Below, in pieces: positions 12,421-23,689 of a DNA stretch of 64,000 bases. A model generated the notes under the pieces. It had not been told where the DNA came from, did not search any database, and saw only the letters and a program-made list of their open reading frames with translations. The position numbers and the translations under genes are program-made. Position 1 is the first letter of the stretch. Every line of letters starts with the position of its first letter. Where the stretch lies: assembly GCA_037179515.1 (NCBI GenBank), contig JAXCGZ010015168.1:17501-81500 (forward strand), written 5' to 3'. This stretch comes from Halocaridina rubra (lineage: Eukaryota; Arthropoda; Malacostraca; Decapoda; Atyidae).

Positions 12421-13128
12421 CGCAAACACTTCCTCTCACCACTCCAAAATAATTATTTAAAATGTAGAGCTCAGATGTATATATTCAATTAAAGCCAGGC
12501 TATGTTGAGTGTATTATAATTCTCTTTGTGCCTCTGTGAGTAGACACAATATAAACTTTTAGATGTATTCTTTATGATTTTGTTAAGTAAAGATTTTTAC
12601 TCGTACACAACAATGGTGCTGGAATGTTCATACTTCCTTTTCAATACTAGTGTGTCAGTACTTTTTGAACAAATTACTATAGGTATATGTGATCATGTAT
12701 AACTTCGTACAGGGTACACATGATTACTAATTTATAAGCTATTTAGTGTCATTGAAAAAGCCATGAATCAAATTTATAGGATATTTTTTCTAATTTTCTT
12801 ACAAATAGGCTCTGTTAGTGCTCTAGTTTCCTTGTAAGTGTGGACAATTCTCCAAATATTAAGTGTAAAATAAGGAACTCATACAAGTCTATTGTACCAA
12901 AGCCACCTTTTGCTACTTATGCTATAATGCTGTCTTATAATCTATAATGCCTCTGTGACTTTAAAGTCTTTTATATCTTTTCTGTAAGACATGAGTAGCA
13001 AGTGACCTTTATCTGTACACAACATGAAGACTGGTGTTTATAAATACACTAACTTTGTTGAATCTTCAGTAATTATTTAGGCATTTTAGGGCTTATATTT
13101 TATTGTTTCCCAACTCGGCGTTTGTGTT

Positions 13129-13322
13129 GTTGTCATGGCCAAGTAGTAATGCTCACAACTTTGATTTGTCAGGCTTTGGGTTCAAGGCTTGCTACAGTCT
13201 GAGATTAGATAGGGCGTTCACTCAGGGTAATGATTGCACTTGTCAAAATCAAAGTCCTTTGCAATAAGGAACCATCCTAGGCCTTATTAGAAAAGGGAGC
13301 CTGTGATGTAACGCTGATCACA
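13129..13322 (+). repeat. SINE-like family B, copy 1 (diverged)
   Basis: The tRNA-like start is worn. The later blocks are clear: CACTCAGGGTAATGATTGCA, AAAGTCCTTTGCAATAAGGA and TTAGAAAAGGGAGCCTGTGA. These follow the same order as the copies at 44835 and 60425. Confidence 0.7.
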
Positions 13323-16300
13323 TGTTGTTGTCGTTTCCTAGACTGCTTGGCTGAACAACCCCGCTTGGGTTGCTTGTGGAAGTTTGGCCTCTTTTGCTGC
13401 TTGCTTTCTTCTTCTTGTCAAACTTTCCTAAGTTGCTCTTTTGATTTGCAGCTCTGGATCATAGACCCACGACACAGATGCTGCTACTCCAGGTCTGTTT
13501 ATTTACGTTATTGTTAGCAATGTAACGATGTGTCAGCTTGTCAGAAATGTTACTTGTTATCTGTCTACACCAACAAGGCATATCAATCTCGTCATACCTC
13601 ATCTGTTACTTTAATATATGTGTTTTGTGTGTGTATTCATTCTAAATGGGTTTGCAGCTAGATAGCAAATTGCTTACTTTTTACTCTCATACTTAGTTTG
13701 AATATGCTGTTTAGACAACTACAAAGTTCATACTAGTAGAGAAGAGTTTGCTTTATGACCTTATTGTCATGGATGACTTATTTTAGATATTCGTTTAATT
13801 GCAGTTTGCCTCTTCCTCATTAAGCTTATTTAAACACTCAGGTTTTAAAACTGAGCTAAGACATTATCTTTTTCTAAACATGCCCTGAACTTTTATTAGG
13901 GATTACTTTTCAACCTTGTCTTACTGCAGTCCAATATACACTACAGTATATTCAAGAATTGAGAATGAAACACTAATTTGCCCTGTAATCCACAAATAAC
14001 TGAGGGTTTATTGGACAAATCATGTAACTGTATTCACTCTTTGAGATATTACACATACCAAATTTGGAAACTTCTACGAGTTACGCTTCTTCATCCTTAG
14101 ATAGCAATATCATGTATTCCTCGGATAATATGTTAGTAAGGATTGTGTTTTCTTGGCATAAGATATTGTTGGTCTCTTCTGAGTGTAGATATTAACCAGT
14201 GTCAAGCCCCACTTATCGTCACATTGGAAGAAAGACATGTATGTAGTAGTCTCTAACGAGAAATTCCTTGGCATGATTGACATATCTGAAATTAAGAGTT
14301 TTTGGATAGCTTTTGCCATCAATTTTAGACAGTGATATGAAGCCTTATCCATATTTGACCATTCGGCCCTTTTTTTGTCATTTTGTGTAGAATTTCTAGT
14401 CTTTTCTCAGTCTGTAGTATAGATATAGATGCAGTTCTCATTCGCGATTTTTAATCATTTGAACCTTTCCTGTCAATTCTCTTTCTGTAATGAACATACA
14501 AGACTCGCAGCCTCAATTCATTTTTATCAATTAAACTTATCCAATTAGTTTACTGTTCTTCTTGTATCTTCACTCTAAGTTTATTGTAAGCACGGACTTG
14601 CAACCGCCATGTATGTGTTTTCAATCGTCCTCTCCTGTTACTTTCTTTTGTGTTTTGTGTCTCTACGCCTGATGATACACAGGGTTGTGACCATCATTTT
14701 TGTTTTTGCAATCTTTCCAGTGTCGTCGTCTTCATAAATGTGCACTCTTTTAAGTACATATATGTATGGAAATGCTGATAAATAACTGTTTGATCTGATT
14801 CTATCTATTAGATAATCTGTATTAGATAATCTCTGCTATAGTTTATTCATACTAAGTTGTTCATCACAAACTGATTGCTTAGTTATGTATCATATTTACA
14901 TTATATGTTTACAACTGGTATACAGACTATGTCTTTGTATTGGTGAAGTGATCTCATTGACATACCTTGACAGCTACACAAATACTCTCTAGAACGAGTA
15001 TGGTTAGCATCCATATAGACTACATTTACATGACTGGGCTTCTATTCTTTTAGCATTGACAGTTAAGGAACTCTTTCCAGATTTACACAGGTAAAATCTT
15101 TGATTTGCTATGTGTGAGTGGAACCCTATCTTCAAAAGGACATATTGTATAAGGACATATTGGAAGTGAATACCACAGAATAATAATACCAGTTTAGGAG
15201 TGGTTTTTTTTTCTGTAAATATTATCCTGTTATTCAAAGTAATTTTGATTACATTGTTGAATTTATTAAGATGTATTTACAAGGTTTTGTCCCTCAACTA
15301 ATGTGTATTGTTTGTACAGGTTGTCGTTTTGGGTCTGGCTGCGCTCTATAAAAATTGGAACTATTGTATGAAGAGGTTGCTGTTTGCATTCATTCACATC
15401 CATAGTTAATTTCACATATAACTGATTACATGTGATAAATTAGCATATTTTCGGTAACTGCATATATTATTAAGGGGAGGGAAACTTGAGGTTTAGTTAC
15501 TTCAGCAATAAAGATTTAAGGTTTTACATTTGCAGCTCTTTATCTCTTGGTAAAGAATGCTGAAAGTTAATATTCCACACAGGCACACTCCACAGTCAAA
15601 CAGCATCTGTAGGTGTGAAGGTGACGTTAGTCCGACTTGGCAGCTTATAGGTTTGGGGATGTAGATCTAAGCTGTCAGGATTGTTCTACCTATAAATTAC
15701 AACCCTCGGGTTCTCAATCAACCTAGCATATTGTAAAACTTTATAGTGAGAGGGAAGGAAGACCATGGGGATTGATTACCAGTACTGCCCCCAGGGGATT
15801 GTTGAGCCATTTGTAAATTAATATCCTTTGAAACAATGACTTTGACCCATAAAGGTTAAGTGTGAATAAAACAACGATTCCTAGTAATCAATATTTCCTC
15901 CTTAGTAATGTAGAGTTATTAGTCAGCCTCCTTTAACATAGGCTGGACATATTTATGCTGCTCCTGATTGAGACACGTTTTAGTAGGGTTACTCATACAA
16001 GTAATGATACTTCCAGAATTATATTGATTCCGACCATACATGATAATTCTTGTTCATCTTGGATTTGCTATAATCTCTTCACTTTTTTTTTTATTGTTGT
16101 AATATATGTAAAATAAGAAAAAAAGAGACAAAAACCACAATGATGAGTCAGATTCGTCCTCCTGTAGGAAGTGGCATGATGCCCTCCAAGGACTACTCCC
16201 ATATTGGGAGAGGACAGAACTGAGTGGATTATTTTTTTCTTTTTAAGACCATATTACCAAAGGAGTCATGATTGTTTAATATTTAGCATTTTTTGTCATT

Positions 16301-16639
16301 ACTTAAGATATCTTGTCCTATTACTCCATTTTTCCCTCTTTAAAAACTTTTATATATATCTCTTCTCTCCTCTTGGGCAACAATTTGATTTGTAGATATT
16401 TAATGAATATCAAGTTTATATGCAGTGAATACGCTGGGGTTCAGGAGACTGAAATCACAGATAGTTTTGTTCACTTTTCCTGTTGTTGCAAGTAAAATGA
16501 AATATATGCACTGTACCTAGTTTGATATACTTCAGTATTAGTGCAACAAAGGGAAAAATGATCTATTGTATTAGCTATGTGAAAAAAGTATTCTGTACCA
16601 CATTTTACATGTGGCTGTGAGTAGAAATTCTTCAAGCGC
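13323..16639. other. AT-rich spacer, no gene seen
   Basis: There are no reading frames longer than about 80 codons, and those that exist lack any recognisable motif. Weak similarity to the far side of the duplication may reach about 15850. Confidence 0.4.
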
Positions 16640-17067
16640 TCGAGATATTGCCACATATAACACAAGTAAAACCCTGAGCAGATATTTCTTATAGAATACA
16701 GATAATGACATTGGGCATATTATTGAGAGAATTAGTAATACATATGCATGTATTACATCACTACAGGGGAATCAAAGTGTTTTACCACCAGCCCCTAAGG
16801 CAAATTTGTACTTCATCCATACAGCTTGCAAAACCTCTTTGCTATGAAGTTCTTTCCCTTTTTATGTGCATGTCTTAAGACTTGTGAATATACTCATATC
16901 ATTGATAAAACCTTTCCTCATTTATATCAGTTTAAGTGATCCCTTTAAAGAACTTGTGTAGCTCTTTATACAGTCATGCATCGCTATGGCACTTATATTT
17001 GATTTATAGAAGTCTACGTGCCTTTATATGCTTGGCTGTAAAGGCATGAATGTTATTTCAGTATTTA

Positions 17068-17232
17068 GTTCTTTACTCAATAACCATTTCTGGGTGCAAG
17101 AAAGGACCTTGTGCACTCCCCTTACTGTGTCAAGTTCGACTTCCTGAGAGAGAGAGGGTACAGCAGCAATCACTCCCTTGCTGCTCCCCATCTCGAGCCT
17201 ACTCAGGAGGCATGACCACAGGACAAAAGTAA
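17068..17232 (+). repeat. well-conserved repeat block E, copy 2
   Basis: The partner of 8309-8478. It lies directly at the edge of the 2.5-kb block that is absent from the left arm. Confidence 0.7.
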
Positions 17233-17319
17233 TTTTGTAATAAAGACGGTAAATAAATCATGAAAGTAATTACACTTTTTATTTTTAAGAAAATGAGTGT
17301 CCGGTTCAAATAAAATATG

Positions 17320-17810
17320 TAGTCTCTACCCCCTTCATAGCTCATGTCTTACATGTTGTAGCCTTACTCTATTACTTAATCTCTGAGAGGGATTACAGTA
17401 TTTATGTAAGTTCTCCAAAATGTAAGAGATAAGAACTATTAAGGGTGTAGAGACTACATATTTATCTGGGGTACCAGATAAATACACAGTATCTCCACAC
17501 CTCATGTCTTTTTACATGTTAGTGCTTTCATATATACTCTTATGTTCCCCCTGAGAAAAGATGAAAAAAGTATGTAAGGTTCAACATATAAAAGACAAGA
17601 GCTATAAAGTGCTTAGAGACTACATATTTATCTGGGGTGTCAGGTTACTATACAGTCTCTAAACTATCAAAGCTGTTTTTTTTAGATACTGAAGCTAACG
17701 TATACACCTATTCCCTCACAAAGAGAGGGTATAGTGTATTTATGTAAAAATTGAATATCTAGAAGATTAGAGCTTATAAATGTGTAGATTTTATATAGTA
17801 ACCTGGGGTT
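17320..17810. repeat. three tandem hairpin-forming units, period about 166-171
   Basis: Each unit is an imperfect inverted repeat. In unit 1 the left arm TAGTCTCTACCCCCTTCATA pairs with a right arm ending TTAAGGGTGTAGAGACTAC, enclosing about 60 bases. Units 2 and 3 repeat the pattern with more decay, and the spacer ACTACATATTTATCTGGGG recurs between units 1 and 2 and between 2 and 3. The motif AGAGACTAC starts at 17449 and 17615, with its diverged match at 17786. No protein is encoded. It could be a tandemly amplified foldback element. Confidence 0.75.
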
Positions 17811-18039
17811 TTATGCCTAAAGCTACAGTACTTCTGTATGGGCATTGCAAAAATCATCTCTGCTCTATTTAGACAAATAATAATTCATGGAAAGCTACAG
17901 ATTACCTACGACTAAGGGTGTCTTGAGCAATATATAAGGAAAAAACCCAGAAGAGCAACTTCCTAAATTCCCATGAAGAAATCATACTAAAAGGATTTTG
18001 TTTTTTTATTATATGTCAGTTTCAACTCCTACTATTATT

Positions 18040-19110
18040 ATGATGAGTGGTCACCATGGGTCACAGCACCTTCTGAAGAGATGATAATGGTCATACCTTT
18101 AATACGAGGATTCTCAAAACCCACAGTAGCGGGTAAATGTTTCAATTCAGTAAATATATATATTTTTACAAATTCCTTAAAAATGACAAATAAAAATCCA
18201 AATAGACATTATCTGATATTTCATGGGATTAAAACTGACACACAAAAAGGGGAAAAATTAAAAGTATATCCTTTGTATATATCATGAAGAACTGAGAACT
18301 GTTACTGTCTTGATATGTTTCTCTGATATCTGTGAATGATTCAAATCACTTAAAACAAGCTTCTAAGATATCATCCAGATATAATACTATGAGAATTGAG
18401 TAATTTTTTCCCTCCTCTAGCTTTTATGTCAGTTTTAATTCCTTTTACTTTCGCTTGGAGAGGTCACAATGGATCATAGCATTCTTATAGAGGATGAGAA
18501 AGGTCATATCTTTTGTGAAATGAGTCGTCCCTAAGTCCAACTGCAGCAATCAATGTAAATGCTTCTATTCTGTCAGTATTAACATTTTAATATTACATTA
18601 TAAATTAAGAACACTGCATATATGAAGACCTTTCTTTCCGACTGATACAGTCTGTTAAGATTCCTTCCACCATGGGATAGAAAATTTTTTTGATAATCCT
18701 TTTGAGGTTACTCTGCTCCATACTGGCCACTTAGGGTCAAAACATGAGGTTCAACCTGGCATAAACTGAAAGGAAAAAACGTCATGAACATGCTTTTAAT
18801 ATGAATAGGTCACAGCATCCTCGAATAGAGCGACAGTGGTCACAAGTCTGGCAAAATAATTCATCCCAATGCCCAACTGTAACAATCAATGTAAACCCTT
18901 TGATTCTGGCAATAATGACAATATTCATGAAAATGAAGAATAAATACCAAGCAGAGACGTCCTCTCAAACTGATACAGTTTGTTTAGGAACTCCTTCAAA
19001 TCATTGCCAAAATGTCTTTTTTTTTTTTTTTTGTGTGTGTGGGTGGATACAGTGATGCATGGTGCCTATTGCAAGTTAAAACTTTTAAGGGATTAAAACT
19101 GACATATACA
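18040..19110. repeat. diverged long tandem repeat, about three units
   Basis: Three stretches share the same ordered motifs: GAGTGGTCACCATGGGTCAC (18047), GAGAGGTCACAATGGATCAT (18458) and AATAGGTCACAGCATCCTCG (18804). Each is followed by a GATGAGAAAGGTCAT-like block, a CCCAACTGTAACAATCAATG-like block and a TCCGACTGATACAGTCTGTT-like block. Unit length is variable (about 340-400). No coding potential is visible. Confidence 0.6.
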
Positions 19111-19389
19111 GAAAGAGAAAAAAATTCTTAAAACATTAATTTCAAACTGATGCTACATAAGTCTTCATTGAAATTCCACCAATGTTTACACAAACAAAAA
19201 ATTATGCAATGATGATTTTTGCGACCAACTAAAGAAGTTACTACATTAGGAAAAACGCATACACAAGTATTATTCTTACATTAAGAAATGTTTAAGAAAT
19301 TTTCATCTAGGAAACAGTTTTATATACATAGTATTCCAATAAAGTCAGTGAAAAGATACACACCACACTTGAAATGGTATCTCAAACAA

Positions 19390-19640
19390 CTGCTCGGATA
19401 GTAAGCTGCCTGAAGGACAACTGTCCTATAGACAAGTGCCCAACAACGAGTGTCCAACGGTCAAATACCCGACTATAAACTGCCTCAATGACAACTGTCA
19501 AACGAACAAATGTTAGACTGTCAACTTCCCGACAGATAATGACAACTGCTCGATGGACAATTGTCCTGGGTTAGGTCACATAAAAACAGTCAGGCAGTTG
19601 GCAATGGCATTCTGGCAGTTGACCTAGGAACCACTTAAAA
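19390..19640. repeat. degenerate short-motif repeat cluster
   Basis: A palindromic word close to GACAACTGTC and its variants recur many times (ACAACTGTCCTATAGACAAG, TGACAACTGTCAAACGAACA, ACAATTGTCC), and the inverted form CAGTTGGCAATGG is at the end. Spacing is roughly 20-30 bases. It resembles a decayed minisatellite. Confidence 0.6.
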
Positions 19641-20583
19641 TATCCTTCAAAAACTTAAGCATGACCATTAGACACAAAAGGAGGAATTGTAAAGCACAGT
19701 AAATATTAATTACACAACCCCAGGTGGCCAAAGGTTCCCTATTACAAACATGCAAAGGTAATTATCACGTCTAAGAAATCATATACTATCTGATTGAGTA
19801 TCATGAAATTATGGTACAAGAGTGAAAAGGAGTACTCATGCAATAGCTTATAACACAAGATTAATAAATTCATAATTATTCATATTACTGGTGTTTTAAT
19901 TACTTTACATTGACTGCAAGTTGAGATAATTTCTTCACATATTAGTCACCAAGTGCTTGATACTATAATATGAATTATAATCCACGTTACATCATGAAAT
20001 TTAGGCAAAAAGCCTTGACATAAATAATTCCGTACGCTATCATTTTGTCTCTATAAACTCTGAACTCCTATTATAGTTAAATTATATTAAACAACAGCAT
20101 AGTAACATCATCATAATTAAAATAATAATTGCAATAATAATAATAATAGTAATTCCATAAACATCCAGTAATTAATTTAAAATAGTAACATACAGCAGCA
20201 ACAGGAAACTGCATTAAGAGAAATAAGATCTCGGGCTAGTTTATAAAATACAAATTGGGCATCTTAGCTTGACTGATTTCGCTGTAAGAATCTTAAAAGA
20301 ATAATTTTTCATGATTCAGTTAAATAAAAATGGGAATTGAAATTTTTCATTGGCTGTTAGTCAATGAACACTCCAATTCATTTTGTAAACTTCATATGCA
20401 TAGGAATTTCCAATAAACACAAAAACAGAGCGAACAAATATATGCAAAATATAATAACTGACACTCCCCAGTAAGTCTTTGCAGAGGGGGTACATAGTGA
20501 CTTACAACAGAACCTATATTCATGTCAAAAACTACGATACACTTGAGAAAAATTATGAAGATCACTATTCTTGAAAGTGTACA

Positions 20584-20907
20584 TACACTCCCCTACTTAC
20601 GAACGAGTTATGTTCCAGAAGTCCGTACTTGAGTAGCGTTGTGCGAAAGTTGTGTTTAGGTAAAAATAGAGTACTGTACAGTACCTACATATGCAGTACA
20701 GTACAGTACTTAGTCTAAAGACACTTTACTACTACATAAAACATAAAGAATAGCAGTATTAATGACTTTTAGTGTAGAAACAAGTGTAATAATACAATAC
20801 AGTACAGTAATACATACATTAATACACAGGTAGGTAATGTTTAGGTATTTGTTCAGTATCTGCCATTGCTTGTAACTCGGTTGTTTGTAAGTAGGGGAGC
20901 GCCTGTA
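20584..20907. mobile_element. TIR element (MITE-like), 324 bases
   Basis: The left end TACACTCCCCTACTTACGAA matches the reverse complement of the right end, TACAGGCGCTCCCCTACTTA, apart from a 4-base gap. TA dinucleotides border both ends, which would fit a Tc1/mariner-type target, but this is not proven. The interior has repeated CAGTACAGTA and no transposase. It is missing from the matching place in the left arm. Confidence 0.7.
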
Positions 20908-21524
20908 TTTATGATATATCAATCTGAATTTTATCGTAATCAAATACAATACCATAGTTGAATATGAAATATTCATACGTTTATCTTGGGTTGTTATGAA
21001 AGCAAATATTATCATTAATAATAATTACATAAGGATATCAAAATGTTATACGGTAACTCAGAATAACAAAATATACACGGCTATGATAAAAATATCTTAC
21101 ACATCACACTTAAAATTAAGTTATAAAAAGAGAATCTGTGCTATTTGCATAACTTTACAAAATGAGATCCAAAATATATCCCTGAGCACAAAGTGTTGAG
21201 AAATACTCCCATGCTTTCACAGAATATATCTTAAATAATGAAAAAAATGCATGTTGTTTATATTTCAATATGCATTATTTCAAAAGGAAGATATGCTATT
21301 TTAGAAAAAAAGAAGGCAGTGAAGGAAAGATACCATTACCTGTTCCACTAGTTTAGCTATTCAAGGCCGCAAAATCAATTCTATAACCAATTAAAACTAT
21401 ACTGTGTTGAAGACTTGAATATTAGGAAAAAATATAGATACTGTAATGCTTGCATATTTGCACTAAGGATGTTTAGATACAGTATAAGCAAAGGGAATAA
21501 AAAGATTATATTTACATATAACAT

Positions 21525-21720
21525 GTGAGTTCTTCAGACGTAACTACCATGACGTATCGTGAAATAAATTAAAAAACGCATTTTGCCATGAACAAGTAAG
21601 CAGAGTAATTAACACCGATGAGGTGAGTTTTTCAGACGTAACTAGCACAACATATCGTGAAATAAATAAAAAACAGCATTTTGCAATGAACTAGTGAGCA
21701 GAGTAATTAACAGCGATGAG
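21525..21720. repeat. two tandem 98-bp units
   Basis: GTGAGTTCTTCAGACGTAAC at 21525 recurs as GTGAGTTTTTCAGACGTAAC at 21623, and both units end near TTAACA(C/G)CGATGAG. The left arm has a single equivalent near 6700-6770, so the doubling happened after the inverted duplication. Confidence 0.8.
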
Positions 21721-22225
21721 TATATCAATAAATATAATAACATATATAACTTTTGAAATAAATCTACATCAAATGTGATTAATAAGTACTTATTACACAT
21801 TAACATAAAAAATCAGAAAAGATCTTTAAAAACGTTCATATCGTAAGCAATAACAGACCACTATGGGTCGCAACTGATATGTGAAAACGTGTATTAATGA
21901 ACATATTTAATATACGACTACAGAGTATCTTAATATTTTAGACAATATCTGTTACTGCTATCGGATCTTTTCAAAAATGTTCGACCTCCCGAATACGGCT
22001 GGTTTTTTCCTGAATACGGTGTCTCCATGAATAAATAGCTCATGATTTGGTGAGTGAAGTAACAATATAACCATTATATTTATATTTTATATGTCTTAAG
22101 TGTCATTAATCTGCATCTGGGGGTTGATACTGACAGACTGAAGGAGGGGAATGGGGCTGAATAGTCTTACAATTGCCCTGTGTGGGCTTCGAAAACTCGG
22201 TCCGTCACAAAAAAAAACAAACTTT

Positions 22226-22405
22226 ATTTCCATTTCATTATACAATGGGTATTCGTCAGCTGGGGCAAGCCCCAACCCCCCACTGTGGTGTCCAACCACA
22301 GCAGTTCCTGCCAGTAAACAGCTTAAACTCTCGGTCTTGGACGGGAACCGATCTTTCGACCTCGTGAATGCGAAGCCAGCGCGTTACCACTGTACTAGCC
22401 AGAGT
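22226..22405 (-). repeat. SINE family A, copy 1, subtype with alternative 3' end
   Basis: Read on the minus strand, the tRNA-like head is CTGGCTAGTACAGTGGTAAC (A-box-like) followed by GGTCGAAAGATC (B-box-like). The middle has CTGTTTACTGGCAGGAACTG. The 3' part is CTGACGAATACCCATTGTAT and a tail with ATGGAAATAAAG, unlike the GGGTCCTCCATGACC ending of copies 3-5. Confidence 0.8.
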
Positions 22406-23263
22406 TGAGCAATCCCCCTCATAAGTATGCATTACAGGTACAATATTACATCTGGAGAGAACACCACTTACAGAAAACAAACGTCAAAATCCATGTACTT
22501 TATAACAATTCAATTTCTCTTCTCAAATTCAACACAACAGAACATTAAATACCTTCTACAGACTGTTTTAATTTGAAATGAAACCACTAAATTAGAACCA
22601 AATACTAAAGAATACTTATACTTTCATCAATATCATGCAACTATATATGGGTTTGGATTTAAGAAGCTCAAATGAACTAATAAATATGGTACCCTTGCAG
22701 GCACCTGAGATGAATTCTACTAAGAGAGGAACTAATTTTTATGAAAGTAATACTGTATACATATTTTCCAATGGCTTAAATTATGACAACAAATACTTCA
22801 AAAAATGCTATTAAAAGAGATGAGTCACTTCAGAGCTGTTGATTGCAGTCCCCATTAAATGTACATCTTGATGCTTATGAGCCAGGTGTTACTGCAAATG
22901 GAAGGAGTGAGTTGTTATTTTGAAATATAAGGTAAAACTCATAAATACTTTCTTATGCACCACAGAACAAACTTGAATAAAAAAATAAAAGAATACATAT
23001 TCAGATGTCTATACTGTACCCATCTGCAAGTTTTATGTCCTCAGAGATACTGGATTGATGTGTAGGGAGGTCTGCATTACTTTGTCACTTCCTGAAATAA
23101 GAGGGAAGTTACGCAACTCACTGAGAAAATAAAAAAACTTCTCTAACATGCCATACTACTGCACCATATTTTCATGTAATATTGTAAACAAAGATAAAAT
23201 AAGAAGTCTACACTCACCCTCCACTGCTATGTCCATATGTCATACAACATCTTCATCAAACAT

Positions 23264-23575
23264 CTATGGCATTGATAATAATAATGACCGGCACAACGTC
23301 TCTTTCCTTGTAATGCAATGCAAACGAATCCAGTAAATAAGACCTGTAATAAAAACACATATGTTTATATACTGTACTGAGCATTTGAGTGAAGGAAATG
23401 TTATGCGTTTTGATATTATAAAGAATGTGACATAAAGCACTGTACTAAAGAAGAATTGACTATCATATCCATCTTCAAACAGTGTTAAAATTCTTCCAGT
23501 GATAGGAACTAATGGAAACTGTTGCAGAAGTTTCCATCTACATCCCTCCAAAACATGTTCCATCACCATTAACAA
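23264..23575 (-). other. unassigned 103-codon open frame in the right arm
   Basis: The frame begins MLMVMEHVLEGCRWKLLQQF and contains ITGRILTLFEDGYDSQ. A second part downstream follows a possible acceptor (TTTTTATTACAG) at about 23345. The left arm has the same DNA (4850-5150) but with stops and frameshifts. I do not recognise the protein. The open frame could be chance, a decayed host exon, or part of an unknown repeat. Confidence 0.3.
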
Positions 23576-23689
23576 AGAGGCTCCGATTTAGAAAATAATT
23601 TACGATATTTTACAATGGTTTTCGATTTTCTCAGATGAACGCGACTTTGAAAACTACTGTAAAAGTTTATTCTTTACGTTAGATTAGGT

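Larger units (their letters stand above)
16640..23590 (-). repeat. right arm of a large inverted duplication (with later insertions)
   Basis: The reverse complement aligns in order with 4845-8960. The part at 16640-17232 matches the inner left arm and 19770-23590 matches the outer part. Between them, 17233-19770 has no counterpart. Further arm-specific insertions are a TIR element (20584-20907), an extra 98-bp unit (21525-21720) and an A-type SINE (22226-22405). Insertions lying on one arm only show that the two arms have evolved separately for a long time. Confidence 0.85.

Noticed and set aside
17320..17810. CRISPR-like array
   Set aside because: The units are long, diverged hairpins with shared linkers. 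The window is eukaryotic and there is no short-repeat, unique-spacer structure.
4845..23590. Polinton/Maverick element with long inverted ends
   Set aside because: The size would fit, but no polymerase B, integrase, ATPase or capsid-like frame is present, and the inner block is occupied by other repeats.
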